DNA of 64,000 bases from Siphonodentalium dalli (taxonomy: Eukaryota; Mollusca; Scaphopoda; Gadilida; Siphonodentaliidae), in the NCBI GenBank assembly GCA_032622095.1, contig CP136069.1, forward strand, positions 9,936,036 to 10,000,035, in the 5' to 3' direction. The notes under the pieces are model-generated. The model did not search any database. It had not been told where the DNA came from and worked only from the letters and a program-made list of their open reading frames with translations. Position numbers and translations under genes: made by a program. Shown here in pieces: positions 47,913 to 58,504 of the stretch. Every line of letters starts with the position of its first letter. Positions within the stretch are counted from its first letter, which is position 1.

Positions 47913-48059
47913 GTAAGTATCAAATTGAAATTTAGGTTTAGTTACTTTTTCCCTTCTGTTCAGTTTCTATGTCCCCCTAATTTGCAGAAGATAAAATACA
48001 TAATTGAGGTGGTCAATGGGTGTGCATTACAAACTTCAACTGTAGAACTTCAATCTGAA

Positions 48060-51000
48060 TAATGTGGCATCTCCTGCATATATAATATCCATGGTAATAA
48101 AAAAGGGAATTAGTGCCTTTTTTAGTGCTTCCCTCATGTGGTGGGCCTATATGAATGTAGACTCGAAAATTGAAGAAAAAACATATTTCCTAATGCATAT
48201 CAGCATACCTGCCCCAGGAATGTGTGTCTCCACCCGGAGTTCTAGTGTATTTGATAAAAGGGACATCTCCTGCACAGATATATACAAATTCCATGGTCAT
48301 AAAAAGGGAATTAGGGGTCCCAGGGGGCTTGCTTCCCTAATATGGTGCACTGATTGACTTAAATTGGGTAAACAATCCTATTTTCATGCCATCGGTATCC
48401 CTGCCCCATGCAAGTATTTCTCTGCACCATGGAGCTCTAGTGTATTTCAATAAAGGGGCATCTCCTGTACTGATACAAGTATACAATATCCATGGTCATA
48501 AAAAGGGAATTAGGGGTTACAGGGGGCCTACTTCCCTCATATGGTGTACTTATTGACTTAAAATTGGGTAAAAACCCCTATTTTCATGTCATCAGCATCC
48601 ATGCCCCATGTAAGTATTTCTCTCCATCCTGTAGCTCTAGCGTATGTCAATAAGGGGCGGGAATTATGGGTTACAGGGGGCCTGCGTCCCACATGTGGTG
48701 TGCCTATATATAGACTCGAAAATTGAAGAAAAACATTTTTCTGATGCATATTCACATCCCTGCCCCATGAGTGTGTATCTCAACCCGGATCTCTAGTTTA
48801 TTTGATAAAATGGTCATCTCCTGCACCGATATATACAAGTTCCATGTCATACAAGGAAAATTAGGGTCACTGTGGGGTTGTTTCCCTCCTATGGTGTACT
48901 TATTGACTTAAATTGGGTAAAATCCCTATTTTCATGTCATCGGCATCCATGCCACATGCAAGTATTTCTCTCCATCCTGAAGCTCTAGTGTAGTTCAATA
49001 AAGGGGAATCACTTGTACAGATACATACAATATCCATGGTCATAAAAAGGGAATTATGGGTTACAGGGTTCCTGCTTCCCTGATGTGGTGGGCCTATATA
49101 GACTTGAAAATTGAAGAAAACAAATATTTCCTAATGCATATCAGCATACCTGACCCATGCATGTGTGTCTCTACCTGGAGTTCTAGTGTATTTGATAAAA
49201 GGGACATCTCCTGCACAGATACATACAAGTTCCATGGTCATAAAAAGGGAATTAAGGGTCCCTGGGGCTTGCTTCCCTCATATGGTGTACCTATTGACTT
49301 AAAATTGGGTAAAAAACCCTACCCCATGAAAGTATGTCACCATCCCGGAGCTCTAGTGTATTAGAATACAGGGGCGTCTCCTGCACAGATATATACAATA
49401 TCCATGGTCATAAAAAGGGAATTAGGTGTTACATGGGGCCTGCTTTCCTCGTGTGGTGGGCCTACATGTACATGTAGACTCAAAAATTGAAGAAAAAATA
49501 TATTTCATAATGCATATCAGCATACGTGCCCCATGAATGTGTGTCTCCACCCGGATGTCTAGTGTATTTGATAAAAGGGACATCTCCTGAACAGATATGT
49601 ACAAGCTGCATGGTCATAACAAACGAATTAGGGGCCCAGGGGGCTTGCTTCCCTCATATGGTGTACTTATTGACATAAAATTTGGTGAAAAAAGCCTATT
49701 TTCATATCATCATCATCCCTGCCCATGCAAGTTTCTCACCATCCTGGAGCTCTAGCGTATTTGAATAAAGGGGCATCTCCTACATAGATACATACAATAT
49801 CCATGGTCATAAAAAGGGAATTAAGGGTTACAGGTGGCCTGCTTCCCCCATGTGGTGGGACTACATGTACATGTACGTGTACATACATGTATATTCGAAA
49901 ATTTAAGAAAAAACATATTTCCTTATGCATATCAGCATACTTGCCCCATGAATGTGTGTCGCCACCCGGAGCTCTAGTGTATTTGAAAAAAGGAACATCT
50001 CTCAATCATAAAAAGGGAATTAAGGGTTACAGGTGGCCTGCTTCTCTCATGTGGTGGGCCTACATGTACAATTACGTGTACATACATGTAGACTCGAAAA
50101 TTGAAGAAAAACATATTTCCTTATGCATATCAGCATACTTGCCCATGAATGTGCGTCTCCACCCGGAGTTCTAGTGTATTTGATAAAAGAGGCATATCCT
50201 GCACAGATATATACAAGTGCCATGGTCACAAAAGGGGAATTAGGGGCCATGGGGGCTTGCTTTCCCTCATATGGTGTACTTATTGACATAAAATTGGGTA
50301 AAAACACGTATTTTCATGTTGTCAGTATCCCTGCCGATGCAAGTATGTCACCACCCCGGAGCTCTAATGTATTTGAATAAAGGAGCATCTCCTGCACAGA
50401 TACATACAATATCCATGGTCATCAAAGGGGAATTGGGGGTTACATGGGGCCTGCTTCCCTAATGTGGTGGGCCTATATAGACTCGAAAATTGAAGAAAAA
50501 ACATATTTCCTAATGCATATCAGCATACATGCCCCATGAAAGTGTGTCTCCACCAGGAGCTCTAGAGTATTTCCTGTACAGATATATACAAGTTCCATGG
50601 TCATAAATAGGGAATTAGGGGTCCCTGGGAGCTTGCTTCCCTCATGGTGTACTTATTGACTTAAAATAATTTTTTGGGTAAAAACCCCTATTTTCATATC
50701 ATCACCATTCCTGCCCCATGCAAGTATATCTCCGTCCTGGTGCTCTGGTGTATTTGAATAAAGGGCATCTCCTGTACATATATTTACAATATCCATGGTC
50801 ATAAAAATGGAATACATGGGGCCTGCTTCCCTCATGTGGTGGGCCTATATAGACTCGAAAATTGAAACAAAAACATATTTCCTAATGCATATCAGGATCA
50901 CTGCCCATGAATGTTTATCTCCACTCGGAGCTCTAGTGTTTTTGGTAAAAGGGACATCTCCTGCACATATACATGTATATACAAGTTCCATGGTCATAAA

Positions 51001-51480
51001 AAGGGAATTCGGGGTCCATGGGGCGGCTTGCTTCCCCCATATGAATGGCAGCAAGCCATATTTCCGACTAAATCCTGAACAATTCTGTTGTGGTTAAGGA
51101 GTCGATTACTTAGGGCATTGCTGTACTTATTGACGTAAAATTGGGTAAAACCCCCTATTTTGATGTCATCAGCATCCCTGCCCCGTGCAAGTATGTCTCC
51201 ATTCTGGAACTCTAGTGTATTTGAATAAAGGGGCATCTCCTGCAGACCTGCACAGATGCATTCAACATCCATAGTCATCAAAAGGGAATCAGGGGTTACA
51301 GGGGGTCTGCTTCCCTCATGTGGGGTGGGCCTATATAGACTCGAAAATGGAAGAAAAAACATATGTCCTGATGCATATCAACTTCCCTGTCCCATGAATG
51401 TTTGTCTCCACCTGGAGCTCTGGTGTATTTGATAAAAGGGACATCGCCTGCACAGATATATACAAGTTCTATATATATAT
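48060..51480. repeat. 390-bp dimeric tandem repeat, about 8.5 dimers
   Basis: Two related subunits of about 195 bp alternate. A: TTCCCTCATGTGGTGGGCC, TATAGACTCGAAAATTGAAG, ATGCATATCAGCATACCTGC, GATAAAAGGGACATCTCC. B: TTCCCTCATATGGTGTAC, TATTGACTTAAAATTGGGTA, TTTTCATGTCATC, AATAAAGGGGCATCTCC. Both end in TCCATGGTCATAAAAAGGGA. Exceptions are BB at 48331/48533 and AA at 49843/50041. A diverged single copy lies at about 58900-59300. Confidence 0.93.
51041..51125 (-). mobile_element. Half-copy of a TACAGTAATGCCC MITE inserted in the dimeric array
   Basis: It interrupts a B subunit between CCCCCATATG and TGTACTTATTG. The sequence is the reverse complement of the arms at 60954, 61150 and 63895. Confidence 0.85.
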
Positions 51481-51680
51481 GGTAATCTATGAAAAGTTCC
51501 TAGCCAAAGTGTTGATTCAATGAATATTTCCAACAGTTGAAAGTATTGAAATAACAGTTAACTGTTGCAACATTCCAACCCATTGGGTGCAAATTTATGT
51601 CCCATTTCTATTTGTGAATTCATGCATTCGTTATTGTCATATAAATACATTTGAGGGCTCGCAAATTACGTTTACGATTA

Positions 51681-52330
51681 GTCATATTAAGCACTTAGTG
51701 GTCTTAAACCAGTTATTTCTTGTACTGCATGGTGCGGGCCACAGTGAAAAAACATTATAAAGAACGTACATCTGGTAAGTTATGAGTTTATTCGTGTTAT
51801 TGTCAGCCCACGATGAAATTAGAATCTACCAATATATAATATCAAATCCAAGTTCCTTGTGTATGTCTGTCTATCTGCAATTCCGTAACGATTTTCCTTC
51901 GACAGTAGAAGACGACACACAACATTTCAGGCCAATCTATACATGACGACTTGAGATTTAACGCGTTTCGGAAAAGTTATTAAAGCGGTATGTCCACTGA
52001 TATTTTCAATTCGAATGTGCTTTCAGCGGCGCCCGTCATGAAAAAACACCAACAACAAATTCCGGACATACTCGGCGTACCGTTGACCGGATTTCTATAT
52101 ATCGTTTTCAGTGGTTGCGATATTTTCCTGCGCGTCATGTTCGTCACCCGTCATTTGGACGGGCAATCGCATTGTAAGTCAATATGAGTCCACAATGGCA
52201 CTAAAAGGACTCTCGATTTCAGTTCGTTATGAAATCAAAATGAGGCGAGTCTAAGCTCATTATGAACCAAAAACAGATAATATTATAAGTCTGTAACGTG
52301 ATATTGTTCATGAGAACATACTGCCCATTC
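51681..52330. repeat. Dispersed repeat, longer copy (partner at 53.33-53.59 kb)
   Basis: TTAGTGGTCTTA-ACC, GCGGGCC, TATAAAGA-CGT, then (after a gap in the partner) TAAGTCAATATGAGTC, AATGGCACTAAAA and ATGAACC-AAAACA, are shared. The partner lacks about 51835-52172, which is where the ORF below lies. Confidence 0.55.
51990..52173 (+). CDS. Candidate first coding exon (61 codons), unknown protein
   Basis: The ATG at 51990 opens MSTDIFNSNVLSAAPVMKKH. The frame continues through QIPDILGVPLTGFLYIVFSG to RHLDGQSH, then meets a consensus donor GTAAGT at 52174 in phase 1. An internal start at the second Met (residue 17) is possible. LTGFLYIVF is hydrophobic but short for a membrane span. Local sequence is richer in CG than its surroundings. 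It lies inside a dispersed repeat whose second copy lacks exactly this part, so it may be an element's exon rather than a host gene. Confidence 0.35.
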
Positions 52331-52743
52331 AATCTCATTATTCCCATTCATATGATCAATTGTATCAGCATTCTGGTGGCAAGCGTATCTTTATAAATAA
52401 CACGTTTGATTAATTTTATAATTTACGGTTTAGGCAAACAAATTATGACATATATCAAAATAAACCTCTTATAAACTTCTTTCCCAGTTACAGAGTTTAT
52501 GTCCAGGCTATGTATGATGAAGAGTTTTATCAAAATCAGTTTCTGGAAACAACATGTGTGTTTATAAACAACTATATATATTCACCTAAAATAAAGGCCG
52601 TCATTATGATCGGACTTAATTAATATGTATGAACAAATTTACGATTATACAAAATAATAGATATTTCACTAAATAATTTATATAATGGACAGTTGCCGAG
52701 CGTGTTTATGATACTCTGCGGAATTCGATTGGGGCCACTACCT

Positions 52744-53018
52744 AATGACGCTACTGGCGCACACCGAACGCACCAACAAAACATACGCCATTAGCAGCGA
52801 GCCGAAAGCGCCAGAATCGGCAACTTTGCGCGACAGTATTGCACACCTTTTGGCGCTTGTGTATCTTTTGGCGTGCGCCAAAATGTGCGATATCATCGCT
52901 CCAAAATGTGCGCCCTACATGTATATAATGTCGCACATTTTTGGCGCTTCTGGTGGTTTCGACGCACTGCTAATGGCGTATGTTTTGGCGCGCGCCAGAA
53001 GCGCTATTAGAAAGTGGC
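52744..53018. mobile_element. 275-bp foldback rich in TTGGCGC
   Basis: AACATACGCCATTAGCAG, GAAAGCGCCAGAA and TTTGCGCGAC on the left are mirrored by GGCGCTTCTGG, CTGCTAATGGCGTATGTT and TTGGCGCGCGCC on the right. A 92-codon ORF crosses it but is antisense-symmetric repeat sequence. Confidence 0.75.
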
Positions 53019-53329
53019 TCTAACAGTATTTCATAATATTCTGAACATGTTCGGCAATGAACTCAAACTTACATTATCGTTATCCTCATTGTTTAGGCGC
53101 CGCTTTTTGGCGCCCTGTGTCTCAACGTTAGCGGTAGGTGTAAACAACGTCTTGCTTACCGTTACCTCTACCTGCAACAACAAAAAAAACATGATAAGCT
53201 GTCAAGATATTATAATACTTAAATAATACTATTTAAAAACAATCGGTGGCGCTACAAAACTACACCTAACTATATTCGGTTTTGAATTTGTTCCAGAGTC
53301 GAAATTCTCAAAAAGACACAATGAAGATG

Positions 53330-53590
53330 AAATAAGCCCATAGTGGTCTTATACCCGCTATTCCGTTGACTGGCGCGGGCCGGATTGGAAACAGACTATA
53401 AAGAGCGTTCATTTGGTATGCCGTGAGTTGGATGAAATTATAATAAGTCAATATGAGTCAATAATGGCACTAAAATGACTATCAATGTCCGTTTGTTATG
53501 GACTCAACAAGAAGACATTCCAAGACCAGTATGAACCTAAAACAAATCCTATTATAAGTGATTATAAGTGACGTATTATAAAGTAATCAT
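53330..53590. repeat. Dispersed repeat, shorter copy
   Basis: Partner of 51681-52330 with an internal deletion. It contains CTATAAAGAGCGTTCA. Confidence 0.55.
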
Positions 53591-53779
53591 TTGTCACAAG
53601 AAGATACAACATTGGACACAGCCATTTACGTGGTTTGAAAATAAAAAAAAATTGTTCGGAGTTAGTCTATTAATGATACGGTAGAATAACAGAGCGTTCA
53701 TTACACGTCTGTGCGAAGCTTGAAAAAATGTACAACCGTGGCTCATTCGAGCTTCCAAATTATGTCTACGTATAATATG

Positions 53780-54118
53780 TAATAGCTGCTCAATATCAAA
53801 GCTTTCGGACACAGGCCTTCCTCAGTGATGATCCAAACTACACTGTCGGCTACATGTTACAAGATTACTTATCTAAATCTAAATTTATATTAGCTTATCT
53901 AAATCTAAATATGTAATAGCTGCTCAATATCAAAGCTTTCGGTCACAGACCTTCCTTAGTGATGATCCAAAATACACTTTGGGCCACATGTTACAAGATT
54001 ACTTATCTAAATTTAGATTTAGGTAAGTAATCTTGTAACATGTAGCAGAACGTGTATTTTGGATGATCACAGAGGAAGGCCTGTGGTCGAAAGCTTTGAT
54101 ATTGAGCAGCTATTATAT
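53780..54118. repeat. Three copies of a 100-bp unit, two direct and one inverted
   Basis: TAATAGCTGCTCAATATC, AAAGCTTTCGG, ACAG(G/A)CCTTCCT-AGTGATG and ACATGTTACAAGATTACTTA occur at 53780-53878 and 53917-54012, then inverted at 54020-54118. The inner TCTAAATTTAGATTTAG is the turn. Confidence 0.9.
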
Positions 54119-54302
54119 ATTAAATGCTGATGTAACTACACGGCCCGTCTAATGTTTGGATCAACCACAACATTCCAATTATGTCTTCGTAATTTTGGTG
54201 GCCCGATAATATAGGTTGATAAATACACGAAATATTGATATACCGACATCATATGGTATGAAAAATACTTTACACGGTCACAACCATTTTAATTTTTTTC
54301 GC

Positions 54303-54783
54303 TCAGTTGTAGACCAACCAGAGAACACGTCTATGAATACAAGGACCTTTTACACAGTTCTGTATAATAATTAAACAAGATTCAATTTCTTTTCGATCAC
54401 AAATGAGTTTATTTTCTCTGTGCCTCGATTCGCGTTTACGATTTGATGAGAACTGAATTGTCGCACCACGAATGTCCAATATCATTGCGTCAAGGAAGAG
54501 TTTTTATAGCATGGGGGATTTCCGACAAGGAGTGCCATCTGGCTTGTACAATGTCATATCTAACTATATTCTCGTGCATGATTGTTTTTACAGTCGATGC
54601 ACTCCTTTTCATGCAGCAGGGAGTTATTAAATTTCCAAAATCCGACCCCCTTTCCGAGTTGTTAATTTCTATTGTGATTTTAATCATGGGGTGCTCCGAT
54701 CTATAAGGAGGTAACATATCTGGTCCAGTTTCTAGTAAACTTAAAAGATCTGAAGAAATTATAAAAGAGTGCAACCTTGCCAT
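54303..54783 (-). pseudogene. L1/Tx1-like LINE fragment: endonuclease end and start of the RT region
   Basis: On the minus strand, one frame gives LPPYRSEHPMIKITIEINNS and ERG. The next frame gives GFWKFNNSLLHEKEC, a hallmark that follows the SDH motif of apurinic-like endonucleases in L1-type LINEs (here EH replaces DH). Then LDIRGATIQFSSNRKRESRH and RENKLICDRKEIE match the linker before the reverse transcriptase. At least two frameshifts and several stops are present. The plus-strand ORF at 54443-54706 is its antisense shadow. Confidence 0.75.
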
Positions 54784-54828
54784 TTTAATTGGGGATTAAT
54801 GGAAGGTCGTTGAGGGAGGTTATTGTCT

Positions 54829-55050
54829 TAGCTACATAGTTAGTAGGTTTCTCGCCTTGTTCGACCCATTGAGCACGAGATCGAATCATGGCTTCGCGAA
54901 TATTATCTTTTCTCATATCTTGAATGTTTTAATCTAATTCATAAATTTTTCATAAAAGGGAATTTTTATCTTCGGGAAATTTTCAGTTCAATTTCTTTTC
55001 GATCACAAATGAGTTTATTTTCTCTGTGCTTCGAATCGCGTTTGCGATAG
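54829..55050 (-). pseudogene. Second L1/Tx1-like LINE fragment, upstream in the same strand
   Basis: It reads RKRDSKHRENKLICDRKEIE-like sequence, then, after stops and a frame change, IREAMIRSRAQWVEQGEKPT and NYVA, the linker just before the RT core in L1-type elements. Its first 55 bp are a direct repeat of 54376-54432 (TTCTTTTCGATCACAAATGA), because both encode the same linker. The two fragments are therefore separate truncated copies in head-to-tail order. Confidence 0.7.
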
Positions 55051-55478
55051 GACCAAGTAGTGTGGAGAAATACTCCCCTCCAGCTGAAGAGGGTTTCCTA
55101 TAAGTAAGCCGGAACGTTGTGATATATAACCATGGGTAAATTTTTATACTCGCGTCACAACAATGTCAGTCTGCTAATAAACCCCCAATACAACCGGGTT
55201 ATTCTATTAATAAGCCCCAAATACCCATGTCTAAAAGTAATCCATCCATTTCTATGCCAAAACCAACAACGTATCTTAGACATGCATATGTGATCAAAGG
55301 TCAGTAACGATAGCACTTTTACAGCCAACATGTTCGACCATGCTGGTGGCAGTTTTGTGACAGTAATGGCCCTTTGCCTAAAGTCTTCAGAGAACAGGTC
55401 CGGGATCTAAATATATTTCTCCAAGGTTCTCCGTCCCAATGCTCGTGAGCTGGGTGAGCAATTTGAGGATCTTCCTAA

Positions 55479-56990
55479 ATGAACACTGGAACTACCGGAC
55501 TATTCCAGTGTCACATGTATTATTGGAAACATAAGGCTTATACATATCAAACAGTTCGGTACCGATATGGGAGTGGTCCCTCCGCAAAGTGGACACAATA
55601 TATAGCACCGTGCATTACTTCAAACTCGTGTTTGACATATTGTCGCGTCCTCGCAGCTATTCTAAAGAGACTAACTGTCAAGGAGTGTGAGGAATTATTG
55701 AAGTCAAACGCGCCTCTCTGGCTTATTCACATCATGCGGGGCTACATATGCACATGTCGGATTCCCTCTGCAGATTTGCGGAAGCGCGTATATCATTCAT
55801 CAGATTAACCGAGCCATTATTGGCCCCTGCCGCTTTGTAAGCAGTCTGTCTGGTGCAATATGGACCACCATTTCTCCTCCGACACCAACCACCATCGCTA
55901 ATCCTCCGACACCAATCGCCACTTTGAGCGAACTCCCTCGGAAGGAGAGGAGGAATGAGCGATATAAGAACATTTGTGTTGCAATTGTCAGCCAAATTAT
56001 TCTGAGCGACGTAACAATCCGTTCCCGTTCTCCATTGAAACTTTCGTCATCTCCATCAGCCATAGTGTATGTTGCACCCAATAGCAGTCTTTTGACCACC
56101 ACCACTCAGATTCAGAAATCAAAACTTTCGGCATCTTCATCAACCATAGTGTATGTTGCACCCAATCGGATCAATGTGACTACCACAATTTATAAAGCTG
56201 TACTTACCTCTACGAACAGGGCAATTGCAAACAAACCTGTCTCTAAACAAAAACTAACTGGTTTTGATTCCCATTTCCATTTGGACAGGATGTGTTCTAT
56301 AGTCAAAAACTGAATCAACACACCACTGCTTCAGATGCGATTAGAATGGCAAACGTCTATTTCCTCAACATCCGCGGTCATTGGTGGCCTGCAAGTGTTC
56401 TGCCACCCAGAAAAGTATCCTGATATTAATGCCCTCAGCTGTGATCCACAATGAAAGGTAGCGGTAGGTTGCCACCCCAAGAAGTTTTCGAAGTTGCCTG
56501 TGCCGTCCATGATGGACAAGTTTAAGGCCCTCATTAATCATCATGGCGTAGTTGTTATCGGTGAGTTTGGCCTTGATCGTTCAGTTAAGTTTACCGATCG
56601 AGATCTTCTGTTGCAGTCTGCCCTTTTCTGGGATATTTTGGGCTTGGCCCGTCAACCTGTAAACATATTAGATTGCATCTGAGGGAAGGTCCCGATCAGC
56701 ATTTGAGTTCAGATGTTAGTTTCACCGCTTTGGAAGCAGTGTGCACCGACTCATACAAAACAGATCATTCCCTTTCACTGTTTCAGTGGCTCGAAAATAT
56801 GGTTGACGCCTGGTAGTACCATTGACATAACACGTTCTTGTTTACCGCTGTCTTTGCAGGGTTTAATGGCGCACACAAGGAGGTTATTCGAGTCATCCGG
56901 GCTAACACATTACTGCTCAAATCAGACGTGTCCCACTTCGACGAGCCTTTACTTCCCCCACGGTCATTGGTGAAGTGGCCATGTCCCTAG
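55479..56990 (+). pseudogene. TATDN2-like TatD-family metal-dependent nuclease, degenerate
   Basis: TatD enzymes are TIM-barrel metallo-nucleases. The frame at 55702-56973 shows, in order, a proline/threonine-rich stretch, an internal 27-residue duplication around IVYVAPN (about 56045-56180), GFDSHFHLDRM (HxHxxD metal motif, about 56260-56290), AVIGGLQVFCHPEKYP, VAVGCHPKKF, VVVIGEFGLDRSV (metal Glu) and IIPFHCFSGS (metal His). The frame is cut by stops at 56311, 56452, 56680 and 56695. Near 56900 it must shift for TLLLKSDVSHFDEP, the place of the family's LLLETDSP. A different-frame segment, 55479-55808 (KECEELLKSNAPLWLIHIMR), may be an N-terminal domain. Many lesions mean it is non-functional. 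Multi-copy TATDN2-like genes are, as I recall, common in molluscs; this is not checked. Confidence 0.75.
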
Positions 56991-58504
56991 AACGGATCCT
57001 GGGTACAACTTCTGGCCAGAGGAAGTGCTGGAAGGTACACAACTGAATGCACAATTCTTGTACGGCATTGAACCAAACAGCCACTAAATGTCAAAATTAA
57101 AGCAAAAATTCAATTATTTAAGCTGACCTGTCATTCTAAATTGATTTTCGGCTTTTGGCTTGTAGAAGACATTCTCGTTTTCGACTTCTGTTTCAATATT
57201 TTACCAAATTAAGAGTGTTTAGTGTTGTTAGTAACTGAAAATAGAGTCAGATTAGTTTCTTCGACCGCGCTTATTTCCATAATCTAGGGGTAACTTGTAA
57301 TTTTTACACCATTGTATACCGCCCAGACTTACAATGTTTAAATGTACTGGTGTCACGACTTTTCAATGCTGTACGCCAGCATGTGCGGTGTAAATTTCAT
57401 TTTTTATGTGATTGTGCAATTCTGTGATTGCGTAAAAACAGGATTGGTTAATTCGTCACAAACTTTGAATTCATCTGTCTTAAACATTCGCGGCCGAATT
57501 CTGGTCCCTGGTCTAGACCAGGGTTTCATGTAAACTATAGTCTAGACCAGGCCGAAACCACGGTGATCGCGATGTGTTACCCAGCTTCGAGGCGAGTAAG
57601 CTGGGATTATTGGTCAGCACTGGTCCGTATTCTCGTCTTTTTGAAACTCAGGTTTACGTAAACCTGGTTTGCCTTCTTATTGTCATTCAAGCCTTTGTCG
57701 GTCTGTTCATAATTCGAACCATGTGGTAACGTACAAGTTCTGGTAACAGAAACATAAGTATTTTTTGGAAGCATTTATCTTTATGTTAAAGTGACACAAC
57801 AATCTTCACCAATATACCCCCATTGACTGAAGCAATGATAAGGCGGAATCCCGCAGATATCTATTTTTAGCCACAATTCCATCCGCACGATCCGATTGGT
57901 CGGCGACCTTTCGTCACCAATTTGATACGATTGTTTTTACGACTTTGGAATAATAAATCACTCTCATTCTCAAGACGAAGTAAATTAATTAAAACCTAGT
58001 TAGAACGTATATTTGAATTGGATTATCGGAGTTTTAACTCGGTGTATGGTGCGTTGAGTGTTGGGTCGTCACATATGAATTCAACGATTATTGCCTGGAA
58101 AACTGGTCAAAACTCGTTTCGAATAAGTTCGTGTGTTGTTGACATTGTAATTGAATATTGTCAACAGCGGGAATTCTCAGCCTGATGACCAAGGAGCCGA
58201 GTGACTCGGGTCTCAATGGGACCTGTTGGAGAACCAATCGTTCAAACACGCAGATTTAAAAAAAACAGTGTGGGTAGATAGCGTCAGACAAATGTACATG
58301 TAGCAAGTGCAATTTGACACTGAAATGTACTAATATGCATGTATGGCTTTGGATTGGACTGGCTGCATTATGCCTACACTGACTACATACAGACCCTGCA
58401 GATTCAAATTCAACAAGTCTCAACAGTGACCCGTATAGTATTAAAATGACTAATTTCAAAATGTGTGGCCCAATATTAGATATATTTTTTTGTTGGGGGA
58501 AGTG
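56991..58504. other. No supported gene; two short perfect palindromes
   Basis: CAGGTTTACGTAAACCTG (about 57652) and TGGTCTAGACCA-type sequences (57510, repeated as AGTCTAGACCAGG at 57540) are the only structures seen. Confidence 0.4.

Noticed and set aside
52745-53023. 92-codon ORF MTLLAHTERTNK...
   Set aside because: It lies across a foldback whose arms mirror each other; the reading frame is a by-product.
54443-54706. Plus-strand 87-codon ORF
   Set aside because: It is antisense to the LINE endonuclease fragment, which has recognisable motifs on the minus strand.
54376-55044. Direct repeats resembling short LTRs
   Set aside because: The repeated 55 bp encode the same LINE linker in two truncated copies, and no LTR end motifs or primer site are seen.
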